From Candidatus Bathyarchaeota archaeon (GTDB lineage: Archaea > Thermoproteota > Bathyarchaeia > TCS64), in the NCBI GenBank assembly GCA_030691555.1, contig JAUYEB010000207.1:1-6126 (forward strand): 6,126 bases of DNA. Reading direction: 5' to 3'. Of this stretch, positions 5,981 to 6,126 are shown one piece after another (positions within the stretch are counted from its first letter, which is position 1; every line of letters begins with the position of its first letter). The translations under genes and the position numbers were made by a program. The notes beneath the pieces were generated by a model that saw only the letters and a program-made list of their open reading frames with translations, was not told the DNA's origin and made no database searches.

Positions 5981-6126
5981 GCGCGCGCGCGCGCGAGGCT
6001 GAAGGCGGCCTTGCCGTAGTCCCTATATACTAAGCTGTTGTTCCCGAAGCTGCAGCCAGTCACCATCTGGACGCCGTCGCTGAAGCAGCTGTTCGTCTCA
6101 ACCACCGCGATGAGGTGCTCCATACC
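5941..6126 (-). CDS. FmdE-family protein, C-terminal part, truncated by window edge and apparently frameshifted
   Basis: The reading frame enters from the right edge and is clearly FmdE-like. HLIAVVETNSCFSDGVQ followed by MVTGCSFGNNSLVYRDYGK matches the conserved family core, including both Cys residues, the Asp and Gln between them, and the DYGK motif. FmdE proteins were named from formylmethanofuran dehydrogenase operons and bind metal through such residues; many members have other, unknown roles. The ATG at 6123 is probably internal, because the family core extends further upstream. Past DYGKAAFSLAR the frame enters a (CG)8 tract and continues as a low-complexity Ala/Ser/Thr tail to a TAA at 5943-5941. 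In the alternative frame (5980-5912) the DNA reads ERSHYERFYLSSLKYFEVTR and stops 8 bp inside the next gene. That tail is more protein-like, so a 2-bp slip is likely. No C-terminal zinc ribbon follows in either frame. Confidence 0.8.
   Translation of the reverse strand, partial: GMEHLIAVVETNSCFSDGVQMVTGCSFGNNSLVYRDYGKAAFSLARARASGATTSASTYPR
5980..5995. repeat. (CG)8 dinucleotide microsatellite
   Basis: Sixteen bases of perfect alternating C and G lie inside the FmdE-like coding sequence. Such tracts slip during replication and are also prone to sequencing error; alternating CG can also adopt Z-DNA. Seven units would put the conserved FmdE core in frame with the downstream tail, while eight break it. 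Confidence 0.95.

Noticed and set aside
6018..6030. TATATA-like minus-strand motif that could be an internal promoter for the 404-aa gene
   Set aside because: It encodes the conserved Leu-Val-Tyr-Arg of the FmdE core, and the predicted start of transcription would be about 80 bp before the ATG. Coding constraint explains it.

Overview
The window looks archaeal, possibly from the Thermoproteota or Bathyarchaeia side, though the lineage is only a guess. The signs are a TATA box about 35 nt before a start codon with no Shine-Dalgarno, frequent ATA and AGG codons, an FmdE-family gene, and an operon of overlapping MoxR/DUF58/membrane-protein genes. I see no RNA gene, CRISPR array, insertion sequence or origin.

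Layout. Two plus-strand genes fill the left part: a complete cyclophilin-type peptidyl-prolyl isomerase (13-513) and an arginase-superfamily protein (557-1462) that lacks two usual metal-ligand histidines. A 112-bp convergent spacer (1463-1574) follows. It has no convincing terminator, but its minus strand holds an open, GC3-rich 33-codon stretch that could be the tail of a lost gene. From 1575 to the right edge everything is one minus-strand operon, transcribed right to left: an FmdE-family protein (cut by the window edge and apparently frameshifted), a 404-residue membrane protein with a soluble C-terminal region, a MoxR AAA+ ATPase, a DUF58 protein, and a 241-residue membrane protein. Junctions are overlaps of 4-11 bp or gaps of a few bp, with Shine-Dalgarno sequences lying inside the preceding genes, so translational coupling is likely.

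How the genes fit together. MoxR plus DUF58 is a recurrent pair in which the MoxR ATPase is thought to remodel or activate a partner complex, often at the membrane. Here the pair is flanked by two polytopic membrane proteins I cannot assign to a family, and the usual extra partners (canonical VWA proteins, transglutaminase-like protein) are not seen in the window. The operon may therefore encode an undescribed membrane-associated MoxR machine. The most striking local feature is a (CG)8 tract in the FmdE-like gene. Removing one CG unit restores a plausible C-terminus that ends in an 8-bp overlap with the next gene's start. This suggests a slippage mutation, phase variation or a sequencing error.
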